Origin: JAFGPF01 sp964500415
Lineage (GTDB): Bacteria; Chloroflexota; Dehalococcoidia; Dehalococcoidales; RBG-16-60-22
DNA length: 64,000 nt
Assembly (NCBI GenBank): GCA_964500415.1
Contig: CAZCOB010000007.1
Location: 13,697 to 77,696 of the forward strand
Direction of reading: 5' to 3'
Made by a program: the position numbers and the translations under genes. The notes under the pieces are model-generated. The model worked only from the letters and a program-made list of their open reading frames with translations, was not told the DNA's origin and made no database searches. Shown one piece after another: positions 16,445 through 24,958 of the stretch (the first letter of the stretch is position 1; every line of letters begins with the position of its first letter).

Positions 16445-18064
16445 TTAGTCCACCGGCAGACTGAAGCTGAATCTGGTACCCTTAGCCGGTTCGCTTTCCA
16501 CCCAGATTCTGCCGCCGTGTGCCTCGATAATACCCCGGCAAATGGCAAGCCCCAGCCCGGTCCCCTTTCTCCTTCCGGTTTTGCGCCCGTTTCCCTGGAA
16601 GAATCGTTCGAAAATTTTCAGTTGTTGTTCCGAAGGAATGCCGACGCCTTCATCGGCCACGCTTAAAATAACTTCTTTTTTGCCGTTGGTATGCACTTCG
16701 ATGGTAATGGTTGTATTATCTTCCGAAAACTTCACCGCGTTATCAACAAGATTGGTAAGGACCTCCCTGATGCGTCCGTCATCGATAGACACCGGCGGAA
16801 GCGAGTCGGGGATATCGATGCGCAGGTGGTGCCTGGCAGTAAGCTTATCCAGCCTGTCCTTTGTTGCGTAAATAACATCGGCGAGTTTATGAGGCTTCCT
16901 TTTTACCTCCAGAGCATTGGCTTCAAGACGCGACATCATAAGCAGGTCGTCCACCAGGCGTGTCAGCGTGTCAGCGTCTTTGTCGATGGATACCAGGAAA
17001 TCGCGCCGTGTCTGGTCGTCGAAAATAACATCGGATTGCAGGAGACTGTTAGCGCAACCCTTTATGACGGCCAGCGGTGTACGCAGTTCGTGGGAAACGT
17101 TGGCCAGGAACTCGGTACGCATGGAGTCCAGTTCCCGGAGAGCCTTGGCGCTGGAAGCATCTTCGTATAACTGTGCATTCCGCACGGCGATAGCTATCTC
17201 GCGGCCTATACCGGTAAGCAGCTCGACATTATTGGAACTGAAATATCGCGCAAAACTGGTGGCTACACCCAGCACGCCGATACTTTCCCCCAGGATGGTC
17301 AGGGGGACGCCGGCGAATGAGTGGTAACCCCCGTTAATAAGAAAATTGAGGTCGGTTTGTGTATCTCTAACTAACTCTTCGATTATTTCGGACCCGGCCT
17401 CCCCGAAGATACGACCGATAACACCGCTATTCTTGCTGATTTCTTTCGGCATGGACTGGACCAGCCTCTTGGATAAACCGTGGTGCCCCTTCAACCGCAG
17501 GTGGTCGTTTTCGCCTAGGTAGATAAAATTCGCCTCCAGGCCGGTAGACCGGGCTACTGTGTCCAGCGCCGAATCTATAATTTCCTGGAGGTCAAGCGAC
17601 TGGGATACAGCTTGGGATACGTTAAGCAGGATATTGGTGATACGGTTATGCCGTTCCAGTTCTTCCACCAGCTGCCGGTTTTCCAGCACCAGACGCTGTT
17701 TCTCCAGGCCGCGGCTGATAACCGATAGCAGGTTATCCGGGTCGAGGGGTTTCTCCAGATAAGCGAAAGCGCCACGATTCAACGATTCCACGGCGTTCTG
17801 CACCGAAGAGTGGCCGGTCAGCATTATAGCGATGATTTCCGGGTGAATTTCGAGGATTCCGGAAAGCAGCTTGGTGCCATTAACGTCAGGCAGGCTGATA
17901 TCCACAATAACGGCATTATAGAAAAGTTCTTTCAGGCGCAAAAAAGCGTCGCCGCCGGAAGGAGCGGTTTCTACCTCGTATCCCTTACCTTTGAGAATGC
18001 GGCTGATGATATTCAGGAAATCGAGGTCATCATCGACTACCAGCACGCTTTCCTTAGCCTTCAT
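16445..18064 (-). CDS. Receiver-GAF-histidine kinase
   Basis: 539 residues. An N-terminal receiver (Asp55 in AVIVDISLP, Lys in YLEKPLD) is linked by a helix to a GAF domain (about 150-295), then HisKA with His325 (NVSHELRTPLAVIKG), then HATPase_c with NLVDNAVKFSED, DEGVGIP and GTGLGLAI boxes. No membrane helices, so cytoplasmic; the GAF domain may sense a small ligand. The ATG overlaps the end of the tandem-receiver gene by 11 bases, implying translational coupling. The receiver in front of the kinase suggests it is itself controlled by the upstream kinase. Confidence 0.9.
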   Translation of the reverse strand: MKAKESVLVVDDDLDFLNIISRILKGKGYEVETAPSGGDAFLRLKELFYNAVIVDISLPDVNGTKLLSGILEIHPEIIAIMLTGHSSVQNAVESLNRGAFAYLEKPLDPDNLLSVISRGLEKQRLVLENRQLVEELERHNRITNILLNVSQAVSQSLDLQEIIDSALDTVARSTGLEANFIYLGENDHLRLKGHHGLSKRLVQSMPKEISKNSGVIGRIFGEAGSEIIEELVRDTQTDLNFLINGGYHSFAGVPLTILGESIGVLGVATSFARYFSSNNVELLTGIGREIAIAVRNAQLYEDASSAKALRELDSMRTEFLANVSHELRTPLAVIKGCANSLLQSDVIFDDQTRRDFLVSIDKDADTLTRLVDDLLMMSRLEANALEVKRKPHKLADVIYATKDRLDKLTARHHLRIDIPDSLPPVSIDDGRIREVLTNLVDNAVKFSEDNTTITIEVHTNGKKEVILSVADEGVGIPSEQQLKIFERFFQGNGRKTGRRKGTGLGLAICRGIIEAHGGRIWVESEPAKGTRFSFSLPVD

Positions 18065-18812
18065 CTACTCTCCTGGAATGACGTTTCTTTTTTCTTATGT
18101 TGCTTACTATTTTGGCGGCTTCGGCAGGGTCGAACGGTTTGTAAAGGCAGGTAATCGCCGCAGCTTCCTGGGCCTTGTCCAGGGCGTCTTTGACTTCGTT
18201 ACGGAATCCGGTCATCATTACTGTCAGGATGTCCGGGTTGATTTCCTTCAGGCGCAGCAGGGTTTCCAGACCGTCTATATTAGGCAGCTTTACATCTATA
18301 AAAGCCATCTGGAGCTCCTTTTCCTGAGCTATGGTAACCGCCTCTTCGCCGCTACACGCCGTCAATACGTTGTATCCCTGCTGTTTCAGCACCTTGGTCA
18401 GGGTATCGCAGATATCGGCATCGTCATCAATGACGAGAATCGGCTGGTTGCCGGCTGCCGCTTCAATCATTTCTATCAATTTGTCTATTTTTATCGGTTT
18501 CTGGATGATTTTATGAGCACCCTCATCCCTGGCTATCTGAATCAGGCCCTCATCGGAATAGGCTGTCATCAGGATTATCGAGGCTTCGGGTTGCGCCTCC
18601 TTTATTTTCCGGAAAGCTTCCACGCCGTTCATCTCCGGCATAACGATATCCATTAGCGTGACGTCGAAATCATGTTCTTTAAACTTATCTACGGCGGATA
18701 CCCCGTTACTCGCGGTTTCCACAGTAAAACCACGCCGTCTCAAAATCATCGCGAAGGTCTCCAGCAAATCCTCGTTATCGTCAACGACCAGAATCGTCGC
18801 TTCTTCGTTCAT
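18054..18812 (-). CDS. Tandem-receiver protein
   Basis: 252 residues with two complete receiver domains and no output domain. Receiver 1: Asp11-12, Asp55 (TLMDIVMP), Lys105 (IIQKPIK). Receiver 2 (about 124-245): Asp129-131, Asp173 (AFIDVKLP), Lys225 (LYKPFD). The basic C-terminus is KKKRHSRR. Such proteins relay or integrate phosphoryl groups. The locus offers a membrane kinase seven bases upstream and a hybrid kinase overlapping downstream as partners. By analogy with CheY or ArlCDE-coupled adaptors, a direct motor interaction is possible but unproven. Confidence 0.9.
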   Translation of the reverse strand: MNEEATILVVDDNEDLLETFAMILRRRGFTVETASNGVSAVDKFKEHDFDVTLMDIVMPEMNGVEAFRKIKEAQPEASIILMTAYSDEGLIQIARDEGAHKIIQKPIKIDKLIEMIEAAAGNQPILVIDDDADICDTLTKVLKQQGYNVLTACSGEEAVTIAQEKELQMAFIDVKLPNIDGLETLLRLKEINPDILTVMMTGFRNEVKDALDKAQEAAAITCLYKPFDPAEAAKIVSNIRKKKRHSRRVDEG

Positions 18813-18819
18813 TTCAGGT

Positions 18820-20322
18820 CTATCTCCTTTTCTCTAGCGGTAGCTTCACAATGAAGGTGGTGCCCTGGTCTACCTTACTGGTGATTTCAATTTTACCTCC
18901 GTTTTGCTCGACGAGCCTCTTGGTAATGGCCAGCCCCAGTCCGATGCCTTTAGGTTTGGTGGTGAAGAGAGGCTCGAATATCTTTTCGAAATTCCCTTCG
19001 GGGATGCCGCAGCCGTTGTCATGGAACTTTATCCAGACGATGTCGCTCTCTTCGCCGGTATCGATGTCCAGTTTCCCAGCTTTCCCGTTCATGGCCTGTA
19101 TGGCATTGGAAATGATATTGGTGAAGACACGGCTTATCTGCTCGGCGTCGGTCCTGACCTTCGTGGGGTGACCGTTTAGATTGGCATTGACGGTGACGTG
19201 TTCCGGTACGGTTATCCATGACAGGCTTTCGGTGATGAGATTTTTAAGGTCGACCCTGTCCGGCGATGGAGGTGTGATGCGGGTGAAATCAAGCAGGTCG
19301 GTGACGATTTTATTAGCTATGTCAATCTGCTTGTCCAGGACTTTCAAGGTATTTACTGCCTCTTCGTCACCTTTATCCGTAAGGGCTATGTTCAGCAGGT
19401 AAGCGCAGTTCCTGATAACGTTGAGGGGATTGCGGAGTTCGTGACCGACGCCCGAGGCAAGCTCGCCTACGGCGGCCAGCCTTTCGGAGCGGATAAGTTT
19501 TTCCTGCACCTGTTCCAGGTCTTTCGTCCGGCTCTCGACCTCGTCCTCCAGCTGTTCATAGTAACACTGGAGAGACTGCTCCAGCTCCATCTGGCGTATG
19601 GCACCGCCGATTCTCTCGACGAGTGTCTTGGTCAGGTGGCTCCTTTTCTTCAGGTAAGGATTATCACGGTATGAATATATCTCCACCAGACCCATCGTTT
19701 CGCCGCTGACGACTAGATTCTCGGATATTTTACTGGAAGATTTGTGGAAGTTGTTGCTCTTGAAGACACGGTCGTGAAAGGTGATTCTAACCTTGGTTTC
19801 TTCGGGATACTGCATCGCCTGAGGTACGATATTCACCACCACCGACAGGAACTCGTCAACGGAGTCGCTTTCCTCCACCGCCTTACCGATATCATAGACG
19901 CATTTCATCTCCTTCATCCCCAGCCGGTGCTGCAGTTCGCTTCTCTGCAATAAGGCCACTGTGGAGCCGACGGCGCTGAGGATGATGAAAAAGGCTGTAG
20001 GTTTGAACAGTGCATTCGGGTAAGTATCGATAAGTATGGCATGAGGCAGGAAAATTAGCATAGCGATAAGGCCGGACATTATCGCTGGTATTACCCCGAG
20101 AACATAAGCGGTGTAAACTACCGGTGCGAAGAATATCAGCCCCAGGAAGTCGATACCGTAAAAATTATGAAGGGTGTTGAGGGAGTTCTCCAGCGATGTC
20201 CAGCCGAAAAAGCCTCCGATAACGGGCAGATAGTAAACAATGGAACAAAACACCGTGATGGCTATGATGTACCTCAGGTGTATGTTCGTCCACCATCTCT
20301 TCTTATTACGTCTGTGACTCAT
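18820..20322 (-). CDS. Membrane histidine kinase
   Basis: 500 residues. Three or four N-terminal membrane helices within residues 18-126 have short loops and no large periplasmic domain, like DUF4118/KdpD-type sensors. A GAF-like linker follows (about 140-245), then a coiled coil, HisKA with His294 (GVGHELRNPLNVI), and HATPase_c with NIISNAIQAMNG, DNGCGIP and GIGLGLAI. It probably senses a membrane or intracellular signal. It overlaps the preceding 81-residue frame and is followed after seven bases by the tandem receiver. First kinase gene after the archaellum genes. Confidence 0.9.
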   Translation of the reverse strand: MSHRRNKKRWWTNIHLRYIIAITVFCSIVYYLPVIGGFFGWTSLENSLNTLHNFYGIDFLGLIFFAPVVYTAYVLGVIPAIMSGLIAMLIFLPHAILIDTYPNALFKPTAFFIILSAVGSTVALLQRSELQHRLGMKEMKCVYDIGKAVEESDSVDEFLSVVVNIVPQAMQYPEETKVRITFHDRVFKSNNFHKSSSKISENLVVSGETMGLVEIYSYRDNPYLKKRSHLTKTLVERIGGAIRQMELEQSLQCYYEQLEDEVESRTKDLEQVQEKLIRSERLAAVGELASGVGHELRNPLNVIRNCAYLLNIALTDKGDEEAVNTLKVLDKQIDIANKIVTDLLDFTRITPPSPDRVDLKNLITESLSWITVPEHVTVNANLNGHPTKVRTDAEQISRVFTNIISNAIQAMNGKAGKLDIDTGEESDIVWIKFHDNGCGIPEGNFEKIFEPLFTTKPKGIGLGLAITKRLVEQNGGKIEITSKVDQGTTFIVKLPLEKRR

Positions 20323-20551
20323 CTTCGGCCTCCCTAATTATCCATAGGGTACGGTCGCTTTTCGCCATGGCTCCGTTAACTGCAACAGTTATCACAGCTA
20401 ATTTTTCGCGCTTGCCCTGCAATTTCAGGCTACTACTGCGGCGCCATGGGAGGCAACCATGATAACCCCCTATTTTATCGGGGTATTCCCTCAGTCCCGT
20501 GAGCAGGAATCCCCAGACTGTACGGTATATATATTTTAGCTTTGTTGCCAT
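20306..20551 (-). CDS. Possible 81-residue protein between arl genes and kinase
   Basis: The ATG at 20551 overlaps the end of the ArlC-like gene, and its stop overlaps the start of the kinase by 17 bases; an aaagga sequence precedes it. The sequence is basic, has no recognisable domain and no repeats. The tight packing at both ends favours translation. The odd composition (CLPWRRSSSLKLQGKREK) argues that it may be only an open frame in a spacer. Unresolved. Confidence 0.35.
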   Translation of the reverse strand: MATKLKYIYRTVWGFLLTGLREYPDKIGGYHGCLPWRRSSSLKLQGKREKLAVITVAVNGAMAKSDRTLWIIREAEDESQT

Positions 20552-21084
20552 TCCTTTATTATGCCCTTGATTTCGTTAAGGTCATCTATCAGTTCCTCGG
20601 ATGTAACCTCCGGCAGCGCATTGATGAGGTTAGCCAGTGGATTTTCTTCCTCCTCATCGTCACTAAAAAGCGAATTGATGGAATCATCGCCGGTATCCTC
20701 TTCCACCTTTACTTCTTTCTCTCCTTCTGCCGGTGGAGTGCTTCCCAGCGCAAGCTCGACCACCTTGATATCCTCACCACCCTCTTCAAGGGGGGGTACA
20801 TCTTCATCGATATCATCTATCTCGGTCAGTTTATCTTCCGGCTCGATAGTTAGCTCATCTATTGGCCCGTGAGGCCCTACCGGGGTAGCCTCGTCTTCAG
20901 TAGTGGTGGCGGTTTCTTTTGAGAGTTCCTGTAGTTCCTGTGTTGTTTCCTCGAGGTTCTTGGTTCTGCCGTTGATTTTTTCTTCCATCTCGGCAATTTG
21001 TTCGGCGGTATTATCTTCCGCTGTGCCGTTGTTTTTCCCCAGTTTTTCTTTTAATTTGCCTATGTTGAAACTTTTTATGCGCAT
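20536..21084 (-). CDS. Acidic ArlC/ArlD-like archaellum accessory protein
   Basis: 182 residues. An N-terminal basic segment (MRIKSFNIGKLKEKLGKN) is followed by a coiled coil (about 25-58), a long Glu/Asp-rich disordered linker and a short C-terminal helical block from residue 150 (NPLANLINALP ... IIKEWQQS). The block's NPLANLIN echoes NMLANLIN in the ArlD/E-domain protein at 23701-24750. In archaea the cytosolic ArlC/D/E proteins have this coiled-coil plus acidic linker plus short domain layout and couple the motor to chemotaxis. Lies 57 bases after arlI. Assignment rests on layout and context rather than clear motifs. Confidence 0.55.
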   Translation of the reverse strand: MRIKSFNIGKLKEKLGKNNGTAEDNTAEQIAEMEEKINGRTKNLEETTQELQELSKETATTTEDEATPVGPHGPIDELTIEPEDKLTEIDDIDEDVPPLEEGGEDIKVVELALGSTPPAEGEKEVKVEEDTGDDSINSLFSDDEEEENPLANLINALPEVTSEELIDDLNEIKGIIKEWQQS

Positions 21085-21141
21085 TTATAACCTCCTTGAA
21101 GGCAGGCTACCGTAAGTCTGCCATGCTGGCAATCCCCGTTA

Positions 21142-22947
21142 TTAACGGAAAAGACCGTCCCGGTATGCCTTGGATAATATCGCGTAAACATCGTAAAAAT
21201 CGGTTTTACCCTGCTCGCTCATACGCCTCAGGACATCGGACCTTTGCTTCAGCAGCTTGTATATCTGCCTTCTCTTCTCTTCCGGGAGGCCGCGCCTGGG
21301 AGCTATTTTATTCTCCAGCAGGTATGAGTTCTGGAAACCCCGGAACAGGAAAGAGTCGTCCAGCGGGTTCCAGTTGAAAGTCTCGATGAAAGAAAAAGAG
21401 TCGCCCACCGAATCGTAGCTGACGATTTCATTAACGCTGGTTATTTTCCGGGCAAGGCCGCCGTTGGCCAGCCGGACCTGCTGGCAGATAACGACGACGT
21501 TAAGGTTGTCCACGTATGTCTTGGGTACGCTGATGGGGACGCCGGTAACACGCTGGATGAGCTTGGATACAGAGGCGGCGTGGAAGGTGCTCATAGTTGC
21601 ATGACCGGTTTGCATGGCCTGGAAGGCGATAGCGCCTTCGGCACCACGAATCTCACCGACAATGATAAGGTTGGGCCTCTGCCGCAGGGCAGCCTTGAGA
21701 AGGTCGAACATGGATACCTCGGAGGAGTCGCCCCCTTTATCGGAACCGCGGGTAACCCCGCGAATCCAGTTATGGTGCGGCACCTGGACTTCCGGGGTAT
21801 CTTCGATGCTTACTATCTTGGCATCGGGGGGAATAAAGGTAGTGAGAGCGTTCAGCAGGGTAGTTTTACCGGAGGCCGTTTCCCCGGATACCCAGACATT
21901 CATACCTTCTTGGAGTATGATGGAGAGATAGGCGGCCATATCGAAGCTCAGCATGCCGAACTGGATAAGCTCCAGTATGCTCAGCGGTGTGTCGCTGAAC
22001 TTCCTGATGGTAAAATTGCTGCCCCGCTTGGAAACATCGGTGCCGTAGACGATATTAATACGTGAGCCGTCGGGCAGAGTAGCATCGACAACCGGTTCGC
22101 GGAAGGTGACCGGGTGCTTGATGCCCTCGGCAAGCTCGATGACGAATTTATCCAGCGCCTCGTTGGTCTCGAATCCGATGCTTGCCCTGAGACCGCCGAA
22201 AATTTTATGCTCCACAAAGATATTACCGAGGCCGGAACACGAAATATCTTCGATGTTGGGGTCAAGTATCATGGGGTCCAAGAGACCCATACCTTCCAGC
22301 TTACGCCGTAGCAGATACCGGAGGCTGTTGTACTGGAACCTGGTTATCTGTATCTTTCCTTTGGAGCTACTTTTAGAATTAAAGAAAGGAATGTTTTTCC
22401 CTTTCTTATTTTGTTTATCATCTTTTTTATCACCTTCAGCGCTCTTGGTTTCATCAGGTTTCGGTGCTTTAGTTTTATAACCGCTAATAGAAACAACTCT
22501 ATCGACGATTCCCATTATTATTTCAAGCCGTTTTCTGGAGTCGGCTACACCCTCAAGCTCTTCAACATAGTCGGCAAGGCGCAGTTCTATCTCGTCGAGT
22601 GTGCTGTCCTGGGCGTCGATGAGACTCGGTTCCACGGCGACATAGTAGTCCCTGACGTCCTCGGGGTTGGCCATGACATGAACGAATACCCCGCCGCCGA
22701 CATCATAGATAAGGTTGGGGTTTTTAGTACCCTTGAGTGCCCGCGTTATTTTCTCATAGTACTGCGGGATTTCGAATTTATCCTCCGGAAGCATACGCAG
22801 GTACTGGAGGAGGTGCGGGTTATTTTTGCATACCTCCTGGAAATCAGGCGGGAGTTTCCCGAACATCGGGCACTTTTCCAGGGCGGCCCCGCATTCCTTC
22901 CCGCATTCCCCGGGGCACTGTTTTATTTCAAATGGCAGACGAAGCAT
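21142..22947 (-). CDS. arlI: ArlI (FlaI)-like archaellum assembly/rotation ATPase
   Basis: 601 residues. The N-terminal domain opens with an unusual cysteine cluster (Cys11, 15, 19, 26) and is joined by a Lys/Asp-rich linker (about 157-200) to a secretion-ATPase core: Walker A GETASGKT (355-362), Asp box SIEDTPEVQVP, Walker B NLIIVGEIRG (426-435) and His box GHATMSTFHA (448-457). IEDISCSGLGNIFVEHK and FREPVVDATLPDGSRIN are typical of the ArlI/archaeal secretion-ATPase branch rather than PilB or TadA. It powers filament assembly and, in archaea, rotation. Followed by the ArlC-like gene and preceded by arlH at eight bases, the conserved archaeal H-I pairing. Confidence 0.9.
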   Translation of the reverse strand: MLRLPFEIKQCPGECGKECGAALEKCPMFGKLPPDFQEVCKNNPHLLQYLRMLPEDKFEIPQYYEKITRALKGTKNPNLIYDVGGGVFVHVMANPEDVRDYYVAVEPSLIDAQDSTLDEIELRLADYVEELEGVADSRKRLEIIMGIVDRVVSISGYKTKAPKPDETKSAEGDKKDDKQNKKGKNIPFFNSKSSSKGKIQITRFQYNSLRYLLRRKLEGMGLLDPMILDPNIEDISCSGLGNIFVEHKIFGGLRASIGFETNEALDKFVIELAEGIKHPVTFREPVVDATLPDGSRINIVYGTDVSKRGSNFTIRKFSDTPLSILELIQFGMLSFDMAAYLSIILQEGMNVWVSGETASGKTTLLNALTTFIPPDAKIVSIEDTPEVQVPHHNWIRGVTRGSDKGGDSSEVSMFDLLKAALRQRPNLIIVGEIRGAEGAIAFQAMQTGHATMSTFHAASVSKLIQRVTGVPISVPKTYVDNLNVVVICQQVRLANGGLARKITSVNEIVSYDSVGDSFSFIETFNWNPLDDSFLFRGFQNSYLLENKIAPRRGLPEEKRRQIYKLLKQRSDVLRRMSEQGKTDFYDVYAILSKAYRDGLFR

Positions 22948-22955
22948 CTAATCTC

Positions 22956-23669
22956 CTAGACTCTAGCCTTGGCAAGCGGTATTATCCTCATGCCCATCTT
23001 GGGTTCTATATCGAAACTGACCACATCCCCGGTAGGGCGCTCGGCGCCGCGTACCTTGAGTACCTCCATAAGTTTAATCATGCTGTCGCCAACCTGCTCC
23101 AGGCGCAATCTAAAACGTGCATCGCATAACGAGCGGGTCCGGGCGAGCAAATCTTCTTCAAAAGCATATGAATGCGCTACCAGGATTATTGTTTTACCTT
23201 CGTCACATAAGCCTTTACATCTGGAAAAGAAATCGATAATGGCCACCGGATTGCTATGCGCCACGAGCAGGGTGATAGAGTCCACTATTATCAGTTTAAA
23301 TTCCTGCGGCTGTTGTGAAAAATGGTGAGTCAGCACGTAAAACGGTTTCTGCCCGCCCTGCATACTACTGTGAAAGGTCAGCGGGTAGACGCGCAGGTGG
23401 TCCGCCAGGAAATGGTCAAGTACGCTCATTGCCAGCGATTCCATCTGGCTTATCAGGCTTCTAACGCTGTTTTCCGTAGTATAGTAAGCTACCGAGATTT
23501 CGCCGGTAACCAGGGTGCCGTTGGTCAGATGCTGGCACAGGACGCTTTTACCGGCATCGGAGTGGCCTTCGATGAGGCACAGAGAACCGAGCGGAATACC
23601 GCCGCCCAGCTTCTCATCAACCTCCGGTACTCCGGTAATTATAAACTCCTTTTTCTTCTGTGTCGCCAT
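22956..23669 (-). CDS. arlH: ArlH (FlaH)-like KaiC/RecA-fold ATPase
   Basis: 237 residues, single RecA/KaiC-like domain. It starts with the typical TGVPEVDEKLGGGIPLGSL, has Walker A GHSDAGKS (35-42) and Walker B KLIIVDSITLL (about 125-134), and lacks the catalytic Glu pattern of active KaiC, as in ArlH. In archaea ArlH binds ATP, forms a ring below ArlI and is essential for archaellum assembly. It has no role in bacterial type IV pili, so it is the best single discriminator that this locus is archaellum-type. Between arlD/E (31 bases) and arlI (8 bases). Confidence 0.9.
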   Translation of the reverse strand: MATQKKKEFIITGVPEVDEKLGGGIPLGSLCLIEGHSDAGKSVLCQHLTNGTLVTGEISVAYYTTENSVRSLISQMESLAMSVLDHFLADHLRVYPLTFHSSMQGGQKPFYVLTHHFSQQPQEFKLIIVDSITLLVAHSNPVAIIDFFSRCKGLCDEGKTIILVAHSYAFEEDLLARTRSLCDARFRLRLEQVGDSMIKLMEVLKVRGAERPTGDVVSFDIEPKMGMRIIPLAKARV

Positions 23670-23700
23670 TATCAGTCACCTCTCTCTTGTGCGGGGATTT

Positions 23701-24750
23701 TCATTTTTTACGCTTTTTAGGAGGGTCATCTTTGCTCTCCTCGGGATTGAGGTCAATGCAAAACTCCTTGCTCTTGCCGTCACCATTCGGGAAGACGAGT
23801 TTCAGTTTTACCGGGGACTCTTTATTCTTGTCTACCTCTATTATCTCTTCTTCCTCGGTCAGTTCCGCCTCGCTGCTGGACTCGCTCCAGGAAGGGCTTA
23901 CCGGATGGAGCGGCGCATCGCCACCCGTCAGGATTCCGTGCAGTAAAAGCATAGTCTGGCTCCAGACCTCGGCGTTATTGGCGACTTCCGGATGCTCTGC
24001 TGATATTTCTGAAAGGTGTATAATGAGTTCCTTCAATTCGGGAGTCAGGTGCCCGCTGATACCATAGACCTCGAGGAAGGTAGTCAACTGTTCCTGGCCT
24101 ATTTCTTTCTTGGCTCTGGCAACCCAGTTAATTAAATTGGCCAGCATGTTAACCTTCGGTATTGCTGATTCTGCTTCAACAGCAGTAATTTTTTCATAGT
24201 CCACAGGTTGTTCCTCCTCTGCGGGTATCTCTGATTGAGGTGAGGTGATTTCACCTTGTTCATCAAGCTCATCGGATTCACCGATTTCGTCAGGTTCGCT
24301 GAATTCTTCGCCTTCAAAAGCATCTTCCGGAACAAGTTGCGAATCATCGGAAGGAAGGTCTTCTTCCTGACCGATTGAGTCATCTTCTGAGAGCATTTCG
24401 GTTTCTTCCCTGAGCGGTTTTTCCATGTCGAGCAGGTCTTCATCTTCGGGGGGTGTTTCCAAATCATCTTCGACTTGCTCCTCGGTGGTTTCCTTCGTAG
24501 TTTCCACCTCTTCCGCTCCCTGGGCAGCGGCTTCGGCAGCTTTATTACCCAGGGCATTAGCGATGCTGCCGTCGATGGTTACTTTCTGGTTGCCGTCACT
24601 ACCGAGAGCCGCCAGAATAGTGGAAAATTCCGATGAAGGCAATTCCATGTTAAGCAGGTAGTCCCGGACGCTGGCCAGTGACTGCTTTATTTCCCCCTTC
24701 AACAGCTTAATATCATCTTGGAGAGTTTCAACTTTTTTTTCTTCTGCCAT
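23701..24750 (-). CDS. arlD: ArlD/ArlE-domain protein
   Basis: 349 residues. The N-terminal helical segment contains SVRDYLLNMELPSSEF (27-42). A very acidic low-complexity linker (about 80-195) follows, then at about 198-275 a domain matching the archaeal FlaD/E pattern: a LINWV core, Gly-Gln-Glu-Gln-Leu, LEVYG, GHLTPEL. A basic-ended tail (KKRKK) closes the protein. In euryarchaea ArlD/E proteins are cytosolic and link the ArlI/ArlH motor with CheF/CheY. Located between a 63-residue relative and arlH. The presence of this otherwise archaeal domain strongly supports the archaellum reading. D versus E cannot be told apart, so the symbol is provisional. Confidence 0.75.
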   Translation of the reverse strand: MAEEKKVETLQDDIKLLKGEIKQSLASVRDYLLNMELPSSEFSTILAALGSDGNQKVTIDGSIANALGNKAAEAAAQGAEEVETTKETTEEQVEDDLETPPEDEDLLDMEKPLREETEMLSEDDSIGQEEDLPSDDSQLVPEDAFEGEEFSEPDEIGESDELDEQGEITSPQSEIPAEEEQPVDYEKITAVEAESAIPKVNMLANLINWVARAKKEIGQEQLTTFLEVYGISGHLTPELKELIIHLSEISAEHPEVANNAEVWSQTMLLLHGILTGGDAPLHPVSPSWSESSSEAELTEEEEIIEVDKNKESPVKLKLVFPNGDGKSKEFCIDLNPEESKDDPPKKRKK

Positions 24751-24756
24751 GATGTT

Positions 24757-24948
24757 TTATCCCCTTTCCGCTTCAAGTTCTTCACGGAGCCTTTCCCTGG
24801 CCAGGTCGTTAGGGATGGGTGTCTGAGCTTCCATGATGTAAGTACGGATATCAAGCAATATCTCTTTCAATTCGTCGCTTATTTCCTGTAATTCAGCCTC
24901 GACTGTTTTAGCTTCATTTTCTTTCTCTGTATTGGTCTTTGTCTCCAT
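24757..24948 (-). CDS. 63-residue ArlD-related helical protein
   Basis: Mostly charged helix with a coiled-coil look. Residues 33-48 (DIRTYIMEAQTPIPND) match the N-terminal motif of the following gene product (SVRDYLLNMELPSSEF), so it looks like a stand-alone copy of that N-terminal module. Six bases upstream of arlD/E and ten after arlJ. A gaggttaatATG-type site precedes it. It may be an ArlC-like adaptor; not assignable from sequence alone. Confidence 0.6.
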   Translation of the reverse strand: METKTNTEKENEAKTVEAELQEISDELKEILLDIRTYIMEAQTPIPNDLARERLREELEAERG

Positions 24949-24958
24949 ATTAACCTCC

